Source: Argyresthia goedartella
Taxonomy: Eukaryota; Arthropoda; Insecta; Lepidoptera; Argyresthiidae
Direction of reading: 5' to 3'
Length of the DNA: 64,000 bases
Assembly (NCBI GenBank): GCA_949825045.1
Contig: OX463836.1
Span: forward strand, 11,301,829 to 11,365,828
Shown: positions 32,451-43,545 of the stretch, piece after piece
Numbering within the stretch: position 1 is the stretch's first letter
Layout of the letters: each line of letters begins with the position of its first letter
The notes under the pieces: generated by a model
Database searches by the model: none
Told to the model about the DNA's origin: nothing
What the model saw: only the letters and a program-made list of their open reading frames with translations
Made by a program: the position numbers and the translations under genes

Positions 32451-32767
32451 AGATCGAGTCAGAAATGAGGAGATCCGTAGAAGAACCAATGTTGCTGACA
32501 TAGCCCGTAGGATAAGCAAGCTGAAGTGGCAATGGGCAGGCCACATAGCGCGAAGATCGGATGGCCGATGGGGCAAAAAGGTCCTTGAATGGAGACCACG
32601 TACTGGCAAGCGCAGTGTGGGTGGGCCACCTGCGAGATGGACCGACGACCTGGTGAGGATCGCTGGATCTCGTTGGATGCAGGTGGCTACGGACCGGTCA
32701 CGCTGGAGTGCGATTGGAGAGGCCTATGTTCAGCAGTGGTCGTTGACAGGCTGAAATGATGATGATG
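32451..32767 (+). mobile_element. 5'-truncated RTE-type LINE with 12-bp target duplication
   Basis: The C-terminal coding region (RRRTNVADIARRISKLKWQW, GHIARR, LEWRPRTGKRSVGG, SRWMQVATDR, YVQQWSLTG stop at 32752-32754) is followed by a gaaatgatgatgatga tail. AATGTATGTACG flanks it at 32439-32450 and 32768-32779. The sequence on either side is contiguous LINE sequence of another family. 317 bp, dead on arrival through 5' truncation. Confidence 0.88.
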
Positions 32768-32952
32768 AATGTATGTACGCAAGAACCTTACAACATTTTC
32801 CATACTTAGCGATAGCTGAAATGTTAGCCTAAGATATAATCACAGAATAGTTGCGCTCCGGTTTAGACTCGCGAAGGATAGCAATTATTTCAAGGGTCAG
32901 TGCATAGAAATATACCTCTGAAGATTTTGAAATTGCCATTTGAGCAATTTAA

Positions 32953-33197
32953 AATGGGCTAGTATTTAATCGCACTTCAAAAATACTGATTTGTACAGCA
33001 AAAAAGGATCAACAAAATAAGTTTATGTTTTGAGTATTTTTTGTTGTTCTTACATGTTCAACCTAAGACGAAGGATAAAGGGGGCTTCGCTTCGCTCACC
33101 CTCTTTACCCTTCACCTAAGCTACCGCAGCATTTTTCCCTGATATTTGCTGTGCAAATCAGTATTTTTGATGTGCAGTTTCTATTTAGTATTTCCCT
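32953..33197 (-). mobile_element. MITE with TIR type 1, TTAA target duplication and shared core
   Basis: TTAA flanks at 32949-32952 and 33198-33201. The TIRs share tcaaaaatactgatttg and its complement caaatcagtatttttga. The core is reversed (ggataaagggggcttcgctt, ctaccgcag). It sits inside the LINE at a ttTTAAaa site that is intact in the sister copy near 56120. TTAA is the piggyBac-type target. Confidence 0.8.
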
Positions 33198-33399
33198 TTA
33201 AAAAGTATGTAAAAGCGACATTGTCGAAAAAGGGATATTACAATGTTCAAGATAACTTAAATGATGGGACTGTATAGGCTTAATCTAGCTCAACACAGTT
33301 CTTGATGTTAATATTTTTGTAATGATTCTATCCTGCTTATCAATTATAATAATTTATATTGTATTATTGTAAAATGTGAATGTTGTTTTTTGCTTCGAG

Positions 33400-33555
33400 A
33401 GCTTGTTTGAGTCCCGAGTGAGTGAACGATTCTATATTTTAATCACGAGCGTAGCGAGTGAATCTACATTAGATTCCTGAGTGAACGTGGGACTTAAAGG
33501 CACGAGATGCAAATAACTTTGGTCTCGTGTTGCACATACAACTTTTCATCTCAGC
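33400..33555 (+). repeat. Dispersed repeat with 'ggcacgagatgcaaat'
   Basis: It contains aatcacgagcgtagcgagtg and ggcacgagatgcaaataac, then caacttttcatctcagc. The reverse copy at 46904-47062 shares all of these in order. Confidence 0.7.
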
Positions 33556-33682
33556 AATGAGAACATACTAACTAAGAGAGAAAAAAAATACAACATTGAC
33601 AAGTGGAATTATTATAAAAAAGAATAACCGGACTGCTTTTTAGATCTTTCGGTTTCTTTTTTATTAATGAAACTCACTGACG

Positions 33683-33840
33683 ACCCGAATGGCCGAGTCG
33701 GCAGTGACCCTGCCTACGAAGCCAAGGGTCCCGGGTTCGAATCCCGGTGGGGGCAAATATTTGTTTCATGAGAACGGATGTATTTACCTTAGTCATGGTT
33801 GTTATCATTTTATATCAATTAGAATGGCTAGGAGATAGAA
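33683..33840 (+). mobile_element. tRNA-derived SINE, family A
   Basis: The tRNA-like head has box A TGGCCGAGTCGG (33690-33701) and box B GGTTCGAATCC (33734-33744), followed by tttgtttcatgagaacgg and tcatggttgttatc. Acceptor arms do not pair, so it is a SINE head and not a tRNA gene. Weak similarity to moth SINEs I recall. Confidence 0.75.
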
Positions 33841-34874
33841 TAAAATAAGTTCAATTCTTTAGAATTTAATAGCACAGTGACAATACGATCAAAATCAGTT
33901 AACGATTCAGCCAACCTCGGAAATTGTCGTGAATCCCTCATCTCTCACTAGAGAGAGAGAGAGAGATCAGATTTAGGCGATGATATCCGAGAAAAACCGA
34001 ATCTTTAACTGATTTTAATCGTATTGTACTGCAATCGAGTTAAAAATCGATAGTGGTATCTGTGACATTGGCGAAATCGCCAGCAGCCAAGGAACATCGA
34101 ATTATATATATCACTCGATGCCTGTTGGCTGTTTATTCACAGCAAAAGCCTCTTGTTATAGCTGCTGAGGTGAAAAGAATATTGTTGTGCTCTCTGCTGA
34201 TATCAGAAAACACACGATTATTATAATGATTTAGCGGTTCCAAGAAGCTCTAACGGTTTTAATGTTTTTGAAACATGTTTAGGAAAATTATTGTGGTAAA
34301 ATATGACTAAAGGATGAATGAGTATTGTGGAGAGTTATGGGAACATTATTAAAGAAAACGGCCAAGTGCAAGTAAACACGCGCACGGAGGTTTCCGAAAA
34401 AAAATTTTTTTTTTGGGTTCCGTACCTTAAAAGAAAAAAAATAACCCCTGTAGGATCGACTCGTTGTCCGTCCGTCTGTCCATCTTTCAAGACCTTTTTC
34501 CATTGGAACGCGTGAATGTACCAAGTTGACACGATATCAATTAGTCAGGTCGGTGGACTCTTGAAGTTGTGAAAAAATGTATTTCTAAGTCAACGCAATA
34601 AAAAGATATGGCCGATTATTCCGTAATGGAGATTAGCGATTTTGTATGGATTTTGGTCCAAATTTCCACCATTAACTATACCATTGGATAGCCTATCAAA
34701 CAAATAACAACTTTCACAATGACATGAAATAATTATATGTACCAGTAGTACCAGATCAAAGGAAAAATCGATACATGTCGATTTAGAGAACACTAGTAAC
34801 ACAGTGTAAGGAGAGGCGCTGCTGATCGGTTTCTGGGTGGTTCTGATGAAACTAAAGAAAGATTATCCGACATA
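33841..34874. other. Noncoding stretch
   Basis: A (GA)n run near 33951-33965 and a gggttccgtacc...gtccgtccgtctgtcc fragment at 34415-34485 (related to the dispersed repeat). No gene supported. Confidence 0.6.
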
Positions 34875-34975
34875 CGTCAGTTGTAAGCAAGTTGGCAGTG
34901 ATATTCAAAAATGAATATATTGAGATCGCAATGTTTGCTTAAAAAACTTCAGCCCAATAGGTATGGGCATTAACA

Positions 34976-35215
34976 TAACATAATATAGCGTCACGCCTTT
35001 CGCCATACGGGGTGGCAGAGGCACAATTGTGCCCACTTTGAGACAGTCATTCAATACTCCATCAAAGGTTTCCTCACGATGTTTTCCATCACCGTTAGAA
35101 CTTCCGTAAAATGTACTTAAGATAAATTAATTATCTCATTGGTCAGGAATCGAACCTGCATTTCCTGTGTAAGAAGCAAGCGTAAAACCCACTAGGCCAC
35201 GGTTCTCTATGGGAA
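34976..35215 (-). mobile_element. tRNA-derived SINE, family B, inside Copia
   Basis: On the minus strand: box A TGGCCTAGTGGG (35189-35200), box B in aggttcgattcctgacc, then ggaaaacatcgtgaggaaac and the tail gtgcctctgccaccccg. The sequence matches the head of 59640-59990 and the tail at 58490-58560. Confidence 0.75.
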
Positions 35216-35309
35216 AATAAGCAAATGATATTTTTGATCAACTGCTCAAACGCAAACCATTATTCTCGACCGGCAAGAAATCGGATCATGTTCCACCACA
35301 GTCGTCATT

Positions 35310-35484
35310 CAACAATGTCTCCATTGAAAAATTAAGTGGGATCGACAACTATCAATCAGGAAGGGCTGGAGGGTGACAGTTCACAACAAAAGACCCATTT
35401 GCACGTATCTGATTATCAGTATTAGGGCACGTCAAAAATGCCCGTACAGAGCACGAGGCATGGGAAAATTTAAGAGCTGCATAC
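35310..35484 (+). pseudogene. Copia gag N-terminal part
   Basis: SIEKLSGIDNYQS is the hallmark start of Copia gag. After a frameshift it continues to EAWENLRAAY at 35484, where the next element is inserted. The continuation EDIGLCRRL begins at 36081. Confidence 0.7.
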
Positions 35485-36077
35485 TGTTAGGATAATTAGC
35501 ATAAGTGTAATGCCATTTTAGTGGTCATGTATTTACATAATATTTATTTGTAATAAAAGAAGTAAAGATTAGTTAGTGAGATTTTAGCTTGAACGGGAGT
35601 TGATTTATTATTTTATGAAATGTCAACTTGACGGAAGTCTGTTTAATAATTTATGTGGAACTTGAACGGAAGTGTATTTATTAATTTTACCGGATGTTGA
35701 TTTGGTTAGATATTAACTTGATTCATATTTTTATTTTATTTTTGAGCGTATATCCGTTTTCTTATATATTTTTTAAAAGAATGATTGCAAATTTGAACGG
35801 ATGTTGTATTTAATAATATGTTACCGAAAATCAATTGGACGGGAAGTTCATTTAAAATTATAAGGTTGTGGTTATATTTTAAGCGGATATCCGTTTTCGC
35901 AATGATTTTGTTTAGGAGGGAAAGGGAACTCAGCTGGAGAGGGAAAAAACTGTGATCGAGCATTCCGTTCGTAGCCTCCAAGAAGGCAAAAATGTTACTA
36001 TAATTCGTTGGTGAACAATACAAGTGAAAAAAGGGAATCGTTATCGACGTTTTATTTTTCTAAGGACCTCTGCTAAA
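35485..36077. mobile_element. 593-bp insertion in Copia gag, probable solo LTR
   Basis: It starts TGTTAGGATAATTAGC, is flanked by ATAC at 35481-35484 and 36078-36081, and removing it plus one ATAC rejoins the gag frame (RAAY/EDIG). It contains imperfect repeats of acttgaacggaagt and gcggatatccgttttc, and an AATAAA-like taataaaag. No coding frame is recognised. The 4-bp duplication and TG start suggest a solo LTR. Confidence 0.65.
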
Positions 36078-36494
36078 ATACGAAGACATCGGCTTATGTC
36101 GTCGACTGAGTCCCCTACGTATTCTGGACTGAAGCTGGAAATATTTCCAAATATGGAAAGCTACCTGACAAAGATCTGCAGTATCCCAGCAACTTAGCGA
36201 TATGTATGCTTCCTTCCTTGGATGATAACTTCGTGACCGTGATCATGTTAAGCGGCCTGACTTCTGTGTATGACCCAATGATCATGGCTCTGGAGCATTC
36301 AAATATGAAAAGTATTAAGTGAGGTGGTAAAGTCAAAATTGAAGCAAAAGTACGTGAAGAGATGTCAAAAACGGGACAGGCTCAGTTTTGGCTATAATGA
36401 AGCAATTTAAGTACCATAGGTGTAAAATAATGCGGTCGGCACATCAGGGATTGCACAAAGAATAGACCTGTGAAGAAGGTCGACACAGAAGATT
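36078..36494 (+). pseudogene. Copia gag C-terminal part
   Basis: Frames give EDIGLCRRL, NMESYLTKI, SLDDNFVTVIMLSGLTS and YDPMIMALEHSN, then a remnant zinc knuckle GRHIRDCTKNRPVKK. It runs into the fold-back at 36495. At least two frameshifts and several stops. Confidence 0.7.
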
Positions 36495-36560
36495 GTGTGC
36501 TGCTTACGGCGTTGTCAGTCCATGTCTTTATATGGACTGACAACGCCGTAAGCAGCACAC
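36495..36560. repeat. Perfect 29-bp fold-back inside Copia
   Basis: Arm 36495-36523 (starts gtgtgctgcttacggcgttg) and its exact complement 36532-36560 with an 8-base spacer. The left arm is genuine gag sequence (VLLTALSVH); the right arm is its inverted copy and does not belong to the protein. Such a structure suggests a template-switch or snap-back event. Confidence 0.9.
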
Positions 36561-36748
36561 GTACAATTGATACATCGACTCAGGAGTTACAAATGGAGAA
36601 AAGCTGATGTCCGCTGGAAGAGGAGATGTGAAAGTGCAACTTTCAAATGGATTAAAGACAGTAAGAGACGTTTTCTACATTCCTGTCTTGTCAACGAACT
36701 TGTTGTCTGCGTATGCAATGGTCATGAAAAGGCTTGATGTGTATTTTA
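36561..36748 (+). pseudogene. Copia protease remnant
   Basis: YIDSG (aspartic protease site) lies at about 36570, with residues missing after it, then GRGDVKVQLSNGLKTVRDVF and YIPVLSTNLLS. It is cut at about 36748, where RT sequence starts; the whole integrase is missing. Confidence 0.7.
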
Positions 36749-38111
36749 ATACGATACAAAGCTCGCCTTGTGGCCAAAGGTTTTACACAGATATATGGTA
36801 TTGATTATGATGAAACGTTTTCTCCCGTTGTGAGATATTCAACGATACGCGTCCTGCTTGCTCTGGCTGCAGAGTTGCATGTGGACATCAACCATCTGGA
36901 CGTAAAAACAACGTTTTCAAATGGAGATCTGGCAGAATCTATATGGAATCTATAAGGAATGGATCTAAATGGAAGAAGTTCCGCGTAAAGGAGCGGAACA
37001 AAGACTTTATTAATTGAACAAAGCTATATAAGGGTTTACACAAGCCTCAAGAAGCTGGTATGATAAGATATAGAACGTGTTGATTGAGAAGCTACTCTTA
37101 AAAAAAGATTGGAACCATGTGTCTACACGAAGATGAATAATTGCGATGGAAACATTACTATAATAGCACTATACGTTGATGACATCAATTTGTTTACAGC
37201 AGATGAATCTGAGAAAATAGAAATAAAAGCACGACTCATGAATGAGTTCAAATGTAAGATTTAGGGCCAGCCCAACACATCCTTGGAATGAGAATCCAGA
37301 AAATCCTTACAAGATCGTCATGTTTCGGTCAAGCTCAATTAAACAAGTCCTAGAAAAATTGAGAATGTTAGAATGCCAGCTAGCTGGAACTACAATGGAA
37401 TCTGGATTAAAATTGGCCAAAGCTGAGACTAAAAATGTTCAACTGGAACACAGACAGTTGATTGGTTGTCTGATGTTCATTGCTGTCTGCACTAGACTAG
37501 ACTTCGCTCATGCAGTATGCTTACTGAGCCAGTTTAATGACTGTTATTCTGAAACGCACTGGAAAGTAGCTAAACGTGTGCTACGCTACCTCAGAGGCAC
37601 TACTGATCATTGTCTCGTGTTTGAGAAGAGCAATATGGCTATAGCTTGTTACTTGTACGCAGATTGGACGTCATGCGAAATAGACCGCCGATCTTTTACT
37701 GGGTGTGTGTACAAGATGGGTACTTCTACTGTTTCCTAGGAGAGTAGAAAACAAAGAACTGCTGCCCTCTCTAGCACAGAGGCGGAGTATGTGGCACTCT
37801 TAGATGCGTTTATACGCATACGGAGGCTTTATTTCTTCGGAGTTTCTAATATGAACTTTTCGGAAAGCATCAAAAGGTTGATGTATTATTATAACCAATC
37901 AGCACAAAAGTTATGTACTAACACGATGTTTAATTCCAGAATGAAACATATCGATGTGCGACATGACTTTAATCACGATATCGTTAGTAAGACTGTTGTT
38001 GATTTAAATTACTTATCACCTGATGAAATGACATCAAATACAATGACGAAGCCACTTACAGCAAAAAAGCATTTGATGTTTGTGAATCAATTAGGCTTAA
38101 AACCCAGTTAA
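36749..38111 (+). pseudogene. Copia reverse transcriptase and RNase H
   Basis: [52 protein letters not shown] and the catalytic ALYVDDINLF (YVDD at 37172-37183). Then RQLIGCLMFIAVCTRLDFAH and LRYLRGTTDHCLVFE. RNase H: YADWTSCEIDRRSFTGCV, then RTAALSSTEAEYVAL. The end NTMTKPLTAKKHLMFVNQLG stops at 38109-38111. About six frame breaks. RVT_2-type. Confidence 0.88.
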
Positions 38112-38326
38112 CCATTGGGGATGTAGAAACTATTTTAATTTAAGTTTTGATAAGATTGGCTTCTATTGTTTCTAAGTTCATTATTTTTAGTTTTTGTGGT
38201 GCAGAGAACAAATTTTACGTCAACTGTAAACAAGTTGACTGTAATCTTTAAGTAATAAATAATTTGAGGAAAAATAAATATTGATTGGGATCTCAGTGTT
38301 TACTTAGAAAACTCCAGCCCTAATAG

Positions 38327-38934
38327 ATTATAAACCTTTATTCGTTTAGTCTGTAACAAGGAAGACCCCATTTAATTTCGACATAGAAACGGTCACCCAT
38401 CTAGTTACCTTCTCGGCCAGATGTTGGTTAACCCGAACAAGTAAAATTTGTGAGGAGGTGAAACTCGCCTGCTCCTTAACTGGTGGGTGAGCCATGAGAA
38501 AATAGGCTTACGGTTAGAACTTCTGACTACCCTTTCACTGGCAGACGAACAACAAACAGACCTACGGAACCCTAACAAACACCACAAAGGATAAGATCAG
38601 GTTACTGACACAAAAGTCCTATTGTTAAAAGAAAATAGAAAATCCATATTTTCTGCCACAAAAATTCCCATTCAGGCCTGTTGTTGTGTGTTACAATAGC
38701 ATCACGCTGTGCTCAATGGGGAGTGGGCAGGGCTATTGAAATTACTGTAGTAATGGTTGTTAAAATAGTCAGGTCAAAAGGTTTGATGGACGATTTGGTT
38801 CATTCACGGTCTGAAAAGTGATTCTGTTGTTGACTACCTGGATGCTATACAAGAGAGCAACGGAGCCTCTCGTATCCCGTATATGAAAAGGAGTGACGCA
38901 ACATGTTTGTTTGTTTAAAAATCGGTCGGTGTGA
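38327..38934. other. Noncoding stretch
   Basis: No gene or repeat boundary supported. Confidence 0.6.
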
Positions 38935-39345
38935 ATCTGACTCACACACGAATGGTTCCGTACCATCATACAAGACAAAACGCAAAAAAATATGTCTCTT
39001 TCATGGGGACTACCCTCAAATTTATAAAACGCATGTAGTTGCATTTGTTGCTGTAGAGGCGACAAAAATACACATTCTGTGAAAAAAACATTTGTCTATC
39101 TATTAAGGTTCATAAGGTACACCCTTATGATGGATAGGCAGACGATCCGACGGACGGATGTACTATGGAGGCTTAGTAAGTTAGTAAGTTGGGGACCTTT
39201 TATCTAAATTAAAGTTTTTATTGGCTAAATTTATCACTGTACATATGTCACATTATTACGTCATAAGCTACATTAAAACTTAACTACTATGGAGGCTTAC
39301 TAATAGGCTCCCGTTTGGCAGCCTTCGGTTATGGAACCCTACACA
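38935..39345 (-). repeat. 'ggttccgtacc' dispersed repeat, diverged reverse copy
   Basis: Starts near tgactcacacacgaatggttccgtaccatc, with tgttgctgtagaggcgac, gatccgacggacggatg and ggcagccttcggttatggaa in the order expected of a reverse copy. A small internal duplication of ctatggaggctta is present (39167 and 39287). Confidence 0.7.
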
Positions 39346-39389
39346 TTAGCAAATTAGATTTAAATTGTCATGTAAAATCGAGTATAAAG

Positions 39390-39972
39390 GTAGATATGTC
39401 GCAGTTGGTTGGTTAAATCACATACTTAACTAACTCTCTAGACCGTTAATTAGATGCCGACATTTAACCAAGTCACTAGCATTTTCAATTAAATAAAGCA
39501 CCGTCGAAAACGTTTAACAAGCTGTGTTACCGAAAGTTGGAAAATAAGATGGCGTCACGACAACAGCTGTTTTGCATAGCTTATATGAAGGCAAAACATT
39601 GCGGTAGCTTAGGTGAAGGGTAAAGGGAGTGAGCGAAGCGAAGCCACCTTTATCCTTCGTGTTAGGTTGAACATGTAAGAATAATAAAAAATACTCAAAA
39701 CATAAACTTAAGTACACATAAAAAAATATTTATATTATATATAGGTATTGTTGCCTTTTTTAACTTTTTATTGTATGTCTATGTTTATGACAAATACATT
39801 TATTTTCTTTCTTTCTTTCTTTCTTCTTTCTAGGAACGTTTAGACAACTCGTTAAACGTTTTGTTCACTCACTTATCGGACGGAATTAAAGTAACTTGGT
39901 TAAACGTCGGCATTTAACTAACGGTCTAGAGAGTTAGTCTGTGTCTGATTTAACCAACTAACTGCGACAGAT
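39390..39972. mobile_element. MITE with long TIRs (type 3) and shared core
   Basis: Left arm from tgtcgcagttggttggttaa (39397) to taaccaagt; right arm acttggttaaacgtcggc to taaccaactaactgcgaca (39969). The arms are about 75 bp and imperfectly complementary. The core gcggtagcttaggtgaaggg is at 39601-39690. A (TTTC)n microsatellite lies at 39796-39830. Confidence 0.75.
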
Positions 39973-40457
39973 AAACTATTCAGGGAATGACATAAATGTG
40001 TAGTCTTATTGTAAGGTGTTGACCGGGCTAGTGATATTTAAACCACACTTAATTTGAGCAGTAGTATGGGCATTAGGCCTGAGAGTGAATTTCGTATTTA
40101 TAATATACATTTTTGATTCTTATGTTCCTTGCAATATTCGCTGAGAAGTCCATAATTGAAAGAGAAAGATAAGGCAAGACGGAAAAACAGTGGAACTTGG
40201 GGGAATATTCGCATCAAAACGCAAATAACACTTCGCGAATTTGTTCGCAAACAACTTCAAGTTTGCGACAAGTTGAAGACTTGTCTTTTGATACAAAGTG
40301 TGTCAGACGGACGCCTGTGGACACAATTAGGTGGATCAAAATTGGATTTATCAGAAATGTGACAAACTGTAGAGCAGATACAAATCTATTTTCAGAAATA
40401 AACTTTGTTGTTAAAATTGTTATCGAACATTATGAGGTCTTCAAGGTTCTGACAGAA
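39973..40457. other. Noncoding stretch with an unrecognised short ORF
   Basis: A 68-codon plus frame (40156-40362) has no recognisable motif. Nothing else is supported. Confidence 0.5.
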
Positions 40458-40780
40458 TGGAATAGAATAGAATAGAATAGAATATGCGTTTATTCAAGCG
40501 TCACAATACACAACACATAGCGCAAAATAGGAATATACAAAAATAGGAATACACATGGACAACAACAAAAGTGGGTATATTATGTGCTGTAAATGGCTTC
40601 TTAAGAAAACAGCGTAGTGTGCTGGTTGTATACGGCGACGGTGAAACGGCTCCGGCTCAGCATTATGCTACAGGGCCTACAGGAGGACCTGAAGCGCTGG
40701 TATTCTGTCGGAACCGGTGTGACTGAGTGTGTTGTTTTGTACGGTGTTGATTAGACTACGTAATATGCATAGATAAGAGA
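40458..40780 (-). mobile_element. LINE 3' tail with (AATAG)n
   Basis: (aatag)n at about 40458-40485, then atatgcgtttattcaagcgt; read on minus this is a 3' UTR ending in a short-period tail, common for moth LINEs. A diverged second piece (ggctccaactcagcgtaatg) lies at 41145-41240. Confidence 0.5.
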
Positions 40781-43146
40781 TATAAACAATAAATAGCATA
40801 ATATAAATGTAGGGTATATGAGTATAGAGTTTGTGTGTGGCATATAAATAATGGTATGAAGTTCGATAAATAAATAAATAAATAAATAAATAGTCACAGT
40901 AATAAATGGCGCCAATAGATATTATTCCATTTTGAGTTTTGGAGTATGCTCTTGAGGTAGTCTTTCGGTGTGGGAAGGGTGTGTTATCATGACTTCTGTA
41001 TGATAGATATATATATATATAGATAAATCACTTATTTACGAAAACAGCACAATTACAATTATATAACCAATAAAAACACATCACGTGAATTAAAATACTA
41101 GACACAAGTAATAGTAAGTGTACTGGCTCCCCAAATAGGCTCCAACTCAGCGTAATGCTGCAGCATGAGAAGCTTACCACAGTGCTGTTATTCTGCTGGT
41201 ACCTGTAACTAGGTGAGAGTGTTCAATCAAGTGTAGATTAAATAGGATATATGAAATATATGTGTAATAAACATAAAATAACAACAATAAAAATATATAG
41301 TATTTGTTGGTGAGCTAAATGGACTGTATGGGAAAGGATAGAAGGGAGTATGATGGAAACACTGCGAATGAATAATACTTATTTAATTAATAAAGTATGG
41401 GACAATAAACTATGTTTTTACGAAATCGGCACACACTGACACATGACAACGAATATTCAAACAATTCTTCTATAGAAGGCTGTCAGTATGAAATATAAAG
41501 AATGTATATCAAAAGAGGTGGCATCCCAGCAAGTCGCAAAAAGTATTTATGAGTAAATATAAAATAACATACATACATGTATCGTACTCAATTTGTTCCC
41601 CGCACCGAAACACTACCGTAGGAGCCTACTCTTTATAGTTTAGTTTAGTAATTTTAATTTGTCACCTTAATATTTCCATACAGTAGATACTATAGTGGTA
41701 TAACTGATGTACTAACTTCATTAAATAAATGAATTTCCACAAATTCTTCGCAAAATCGCGATTTTATTTCTACTTTATCCCAAGTAACAGACTTAAGAAA
41801 TGTCGAGCCAGTTTTGTGAAGACTAATCGACTTTGAGGAGTTGATTAATTCAAGATGAAGGCCTTCGAAGTGATTTAGAATCTGTCAAGTAAGAATGTTC
41901 ATTTTGTAAGCAGATATTGGGAAAATCCAATTTCTGTGTGATAAGAATAATAGGAATGAGTGCTAGAGTTTTCTCAGCTTTTTTTCAGAGCTAGATGATT
42001 AGGTGTTAAAAGTTCTGAGGTTAGGTGGCTTGTGGGTGAAAAGTGGTACATCTAATATAAGGGTGCCTTAGGTCTTTACAAACATAAAAAATGACAAAAA
42101 AAGATATATGTATTAGCCTTCCTACTACCAAAGCCTTAAAATATGAAAAACATTGATTTTCAGACTGAAAAAACTGATTCCCGTATTTATAAAAAACGCG
42201 TTTTAACTAGTGAAGCTGTTTATTATTATTTAAAATCTAGAAGATTAGAGAACCATGTAGGAAATAATAATAATTTCGAACGCATTTTAACTCTCACACG
42301 TGTAGCGAGTGAGACTCACTTCACTTCACTTAATTTTGACAGAGCGCTCGTGAAAGATCAGTAAGGAAAATGTACTGTATTTTTTATAAAATGAGTGTAT
42401 CAAAACCTATCGGATTGTCGTTGTGGATTGTGCTTTGTTTGGGGCGCCTATTGAGCTGAGTAAATAAATTTTACCGACCGTAGGAGGCATTATAATGCCC
42501 ATACTGTATGTAAGGCATCATTTACAAAGGGGTAAATCTGAAAAACAGCCTCCAGTTTAAAGTTTGCGCTGTCGTGACCCATCGAAAATGTTTGGGTAGC
42601 AGATTCTTTGCCTATTGTCAGCCCCAAACGAATAAAATAAATATTAAATAAATAAAAAATACCTTTTTTAAAAACAAGCTTTTATTAAAAATGAACTAAA
42701 AAGTTTAACAAAATAATTACATACCTTACATAATTATATATTTTTGACATTAAAACCTTTACACTTTAATTGTTAAATCTTCCCGTTTTTGGCACAGTCC
42801 CAATTTTATAAATAAAAGCGTGTTACATTGTGATAGCGAGAGGAAAAGAAGATGCTAAATGAAGATGTTCTTAATCATACCATCCCATAATCTCCAAATT
42901 CCATATTTATTTATTAACATTACACTTTGTCTTTGGGTCACAGATATTGATATGTGTGCCAATTTTCAGCTTCATCCAATCTGTATGTTCTGAGTAAATT
43001 GTCTGTGACAGACGGACGGACAGAGGCACGAGTGATCCTATAAGGGTTTCTCCATTTGAGATACGAGACCCTGAAAAAGTACTACAACGAATATCTTAAA
43101 CTGATAAACTAAGTACCCTCAAAAGAAAATTACATAATATAATAAT
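40781..43146. other. Long AT-rich noncoding stretch
   Basis: (AAAT)n at about 40867-40893, a LINE-tail piece at 41130-41240, a gacggacggacag patch at 43010. A 73-codon ORF (42143-42364) has no recognisable motif. No gene supported. Confidence 0.6.
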
Positions 43147-43545
43147 AATAGGGTTCCGTACCCAACGGGTAAGAACGGAACCCTATTACTATGACTTCGC
43201 TGTCCGTCCGTCTGTCACCAGGCTGTATCTCAAGAACCTAGCCAAACTAGAGAGTTGAAATTTTCACAGATTATGTATTTCTGTTGCCGCTATAACAACA
43301 CATACTAAAAAACAGGATAAAAGAAATATTTAAGGGGGCTCCCATACAACAATTCTTTCAATACCACATACAAACTTATGAATGCACCTGGTTACGTACA
43401 TGGAGTGTGAAAGTAACCGCACCAATAACTTTGTAAACAATATTTTGCTGTGTAAAATCCAAACTATTCACTCCACACCATCGCTTCCATTGATCGGTGG
43501 TACGGAACCCTTCGTGCGCGATTTAGACTCGCACTTGACCGGTTT
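43147..43545 (+). repeat. 'ggttccgtacc' dispersed repeat, forward copy
   Basis: Reads gggttccgtacccaacgggt, gctgtccgtccgtctgtcac, gtatttctgttgccgctata, ggtacggaacccttcgtgcg and actcgcacttgaccggtttt in order. It is close to the complement of 28029-28471. Confidence 0.85.

Larger units (their letters stand above)
32120..33390 (+). pseudogene. LINE ORF2 C-terminus (Jockey/CR1-like), nested with two other elements
   Basis: RT C-terminal motifs QWGPHINKLAGKLSSAA and VISYGILCWGKA lie at 32140-32290, then RAIYNLK. It resumes at 32768-32952 (actcgcgaaggatagcaatt) and at 33198-33390 with KKGYYNVQDNLNDGT (about 33226-33274) and a 3' UTR. The interruptions are an RTE-type LINE end and a TTAA-flanked MITE. 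The same LINE family, minus strand, lies at 56075-57292. Many stops make it a relic. Confidence 0.75.
34875..38326 (+). mobile_element. Decayed Copia-type LTR retrotransposon
   Basis: Gag, protease, RT and RNase H remnants occur in Copia order on the plus strand, between two degenerate repeats (34875-34960 and 38218-38326, sharing tttgctt/tttactt..aaaact.ccagccc). The integrase is deleted, because the protease-region frame jumps directly to RT near 36750. Just after the left repeat, ggtatgggcatt resembles the anticodon-region primer site that Copia elements use with initiator tRNA-Met (weak). The element was later hit by a SINE, a probable solo LTR and a fold-back. Confidence 0.8.

Noticed and set aside
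33683..33760. tRNA gene
   Set aside because: Box A and box B are present, but the acceptor arms do not pair and the following sequence matches a SINE body.
35110..35215. tRNA gene on the minus strand
   Set aside because: Part of the family B SINE also found at 59640-59990.
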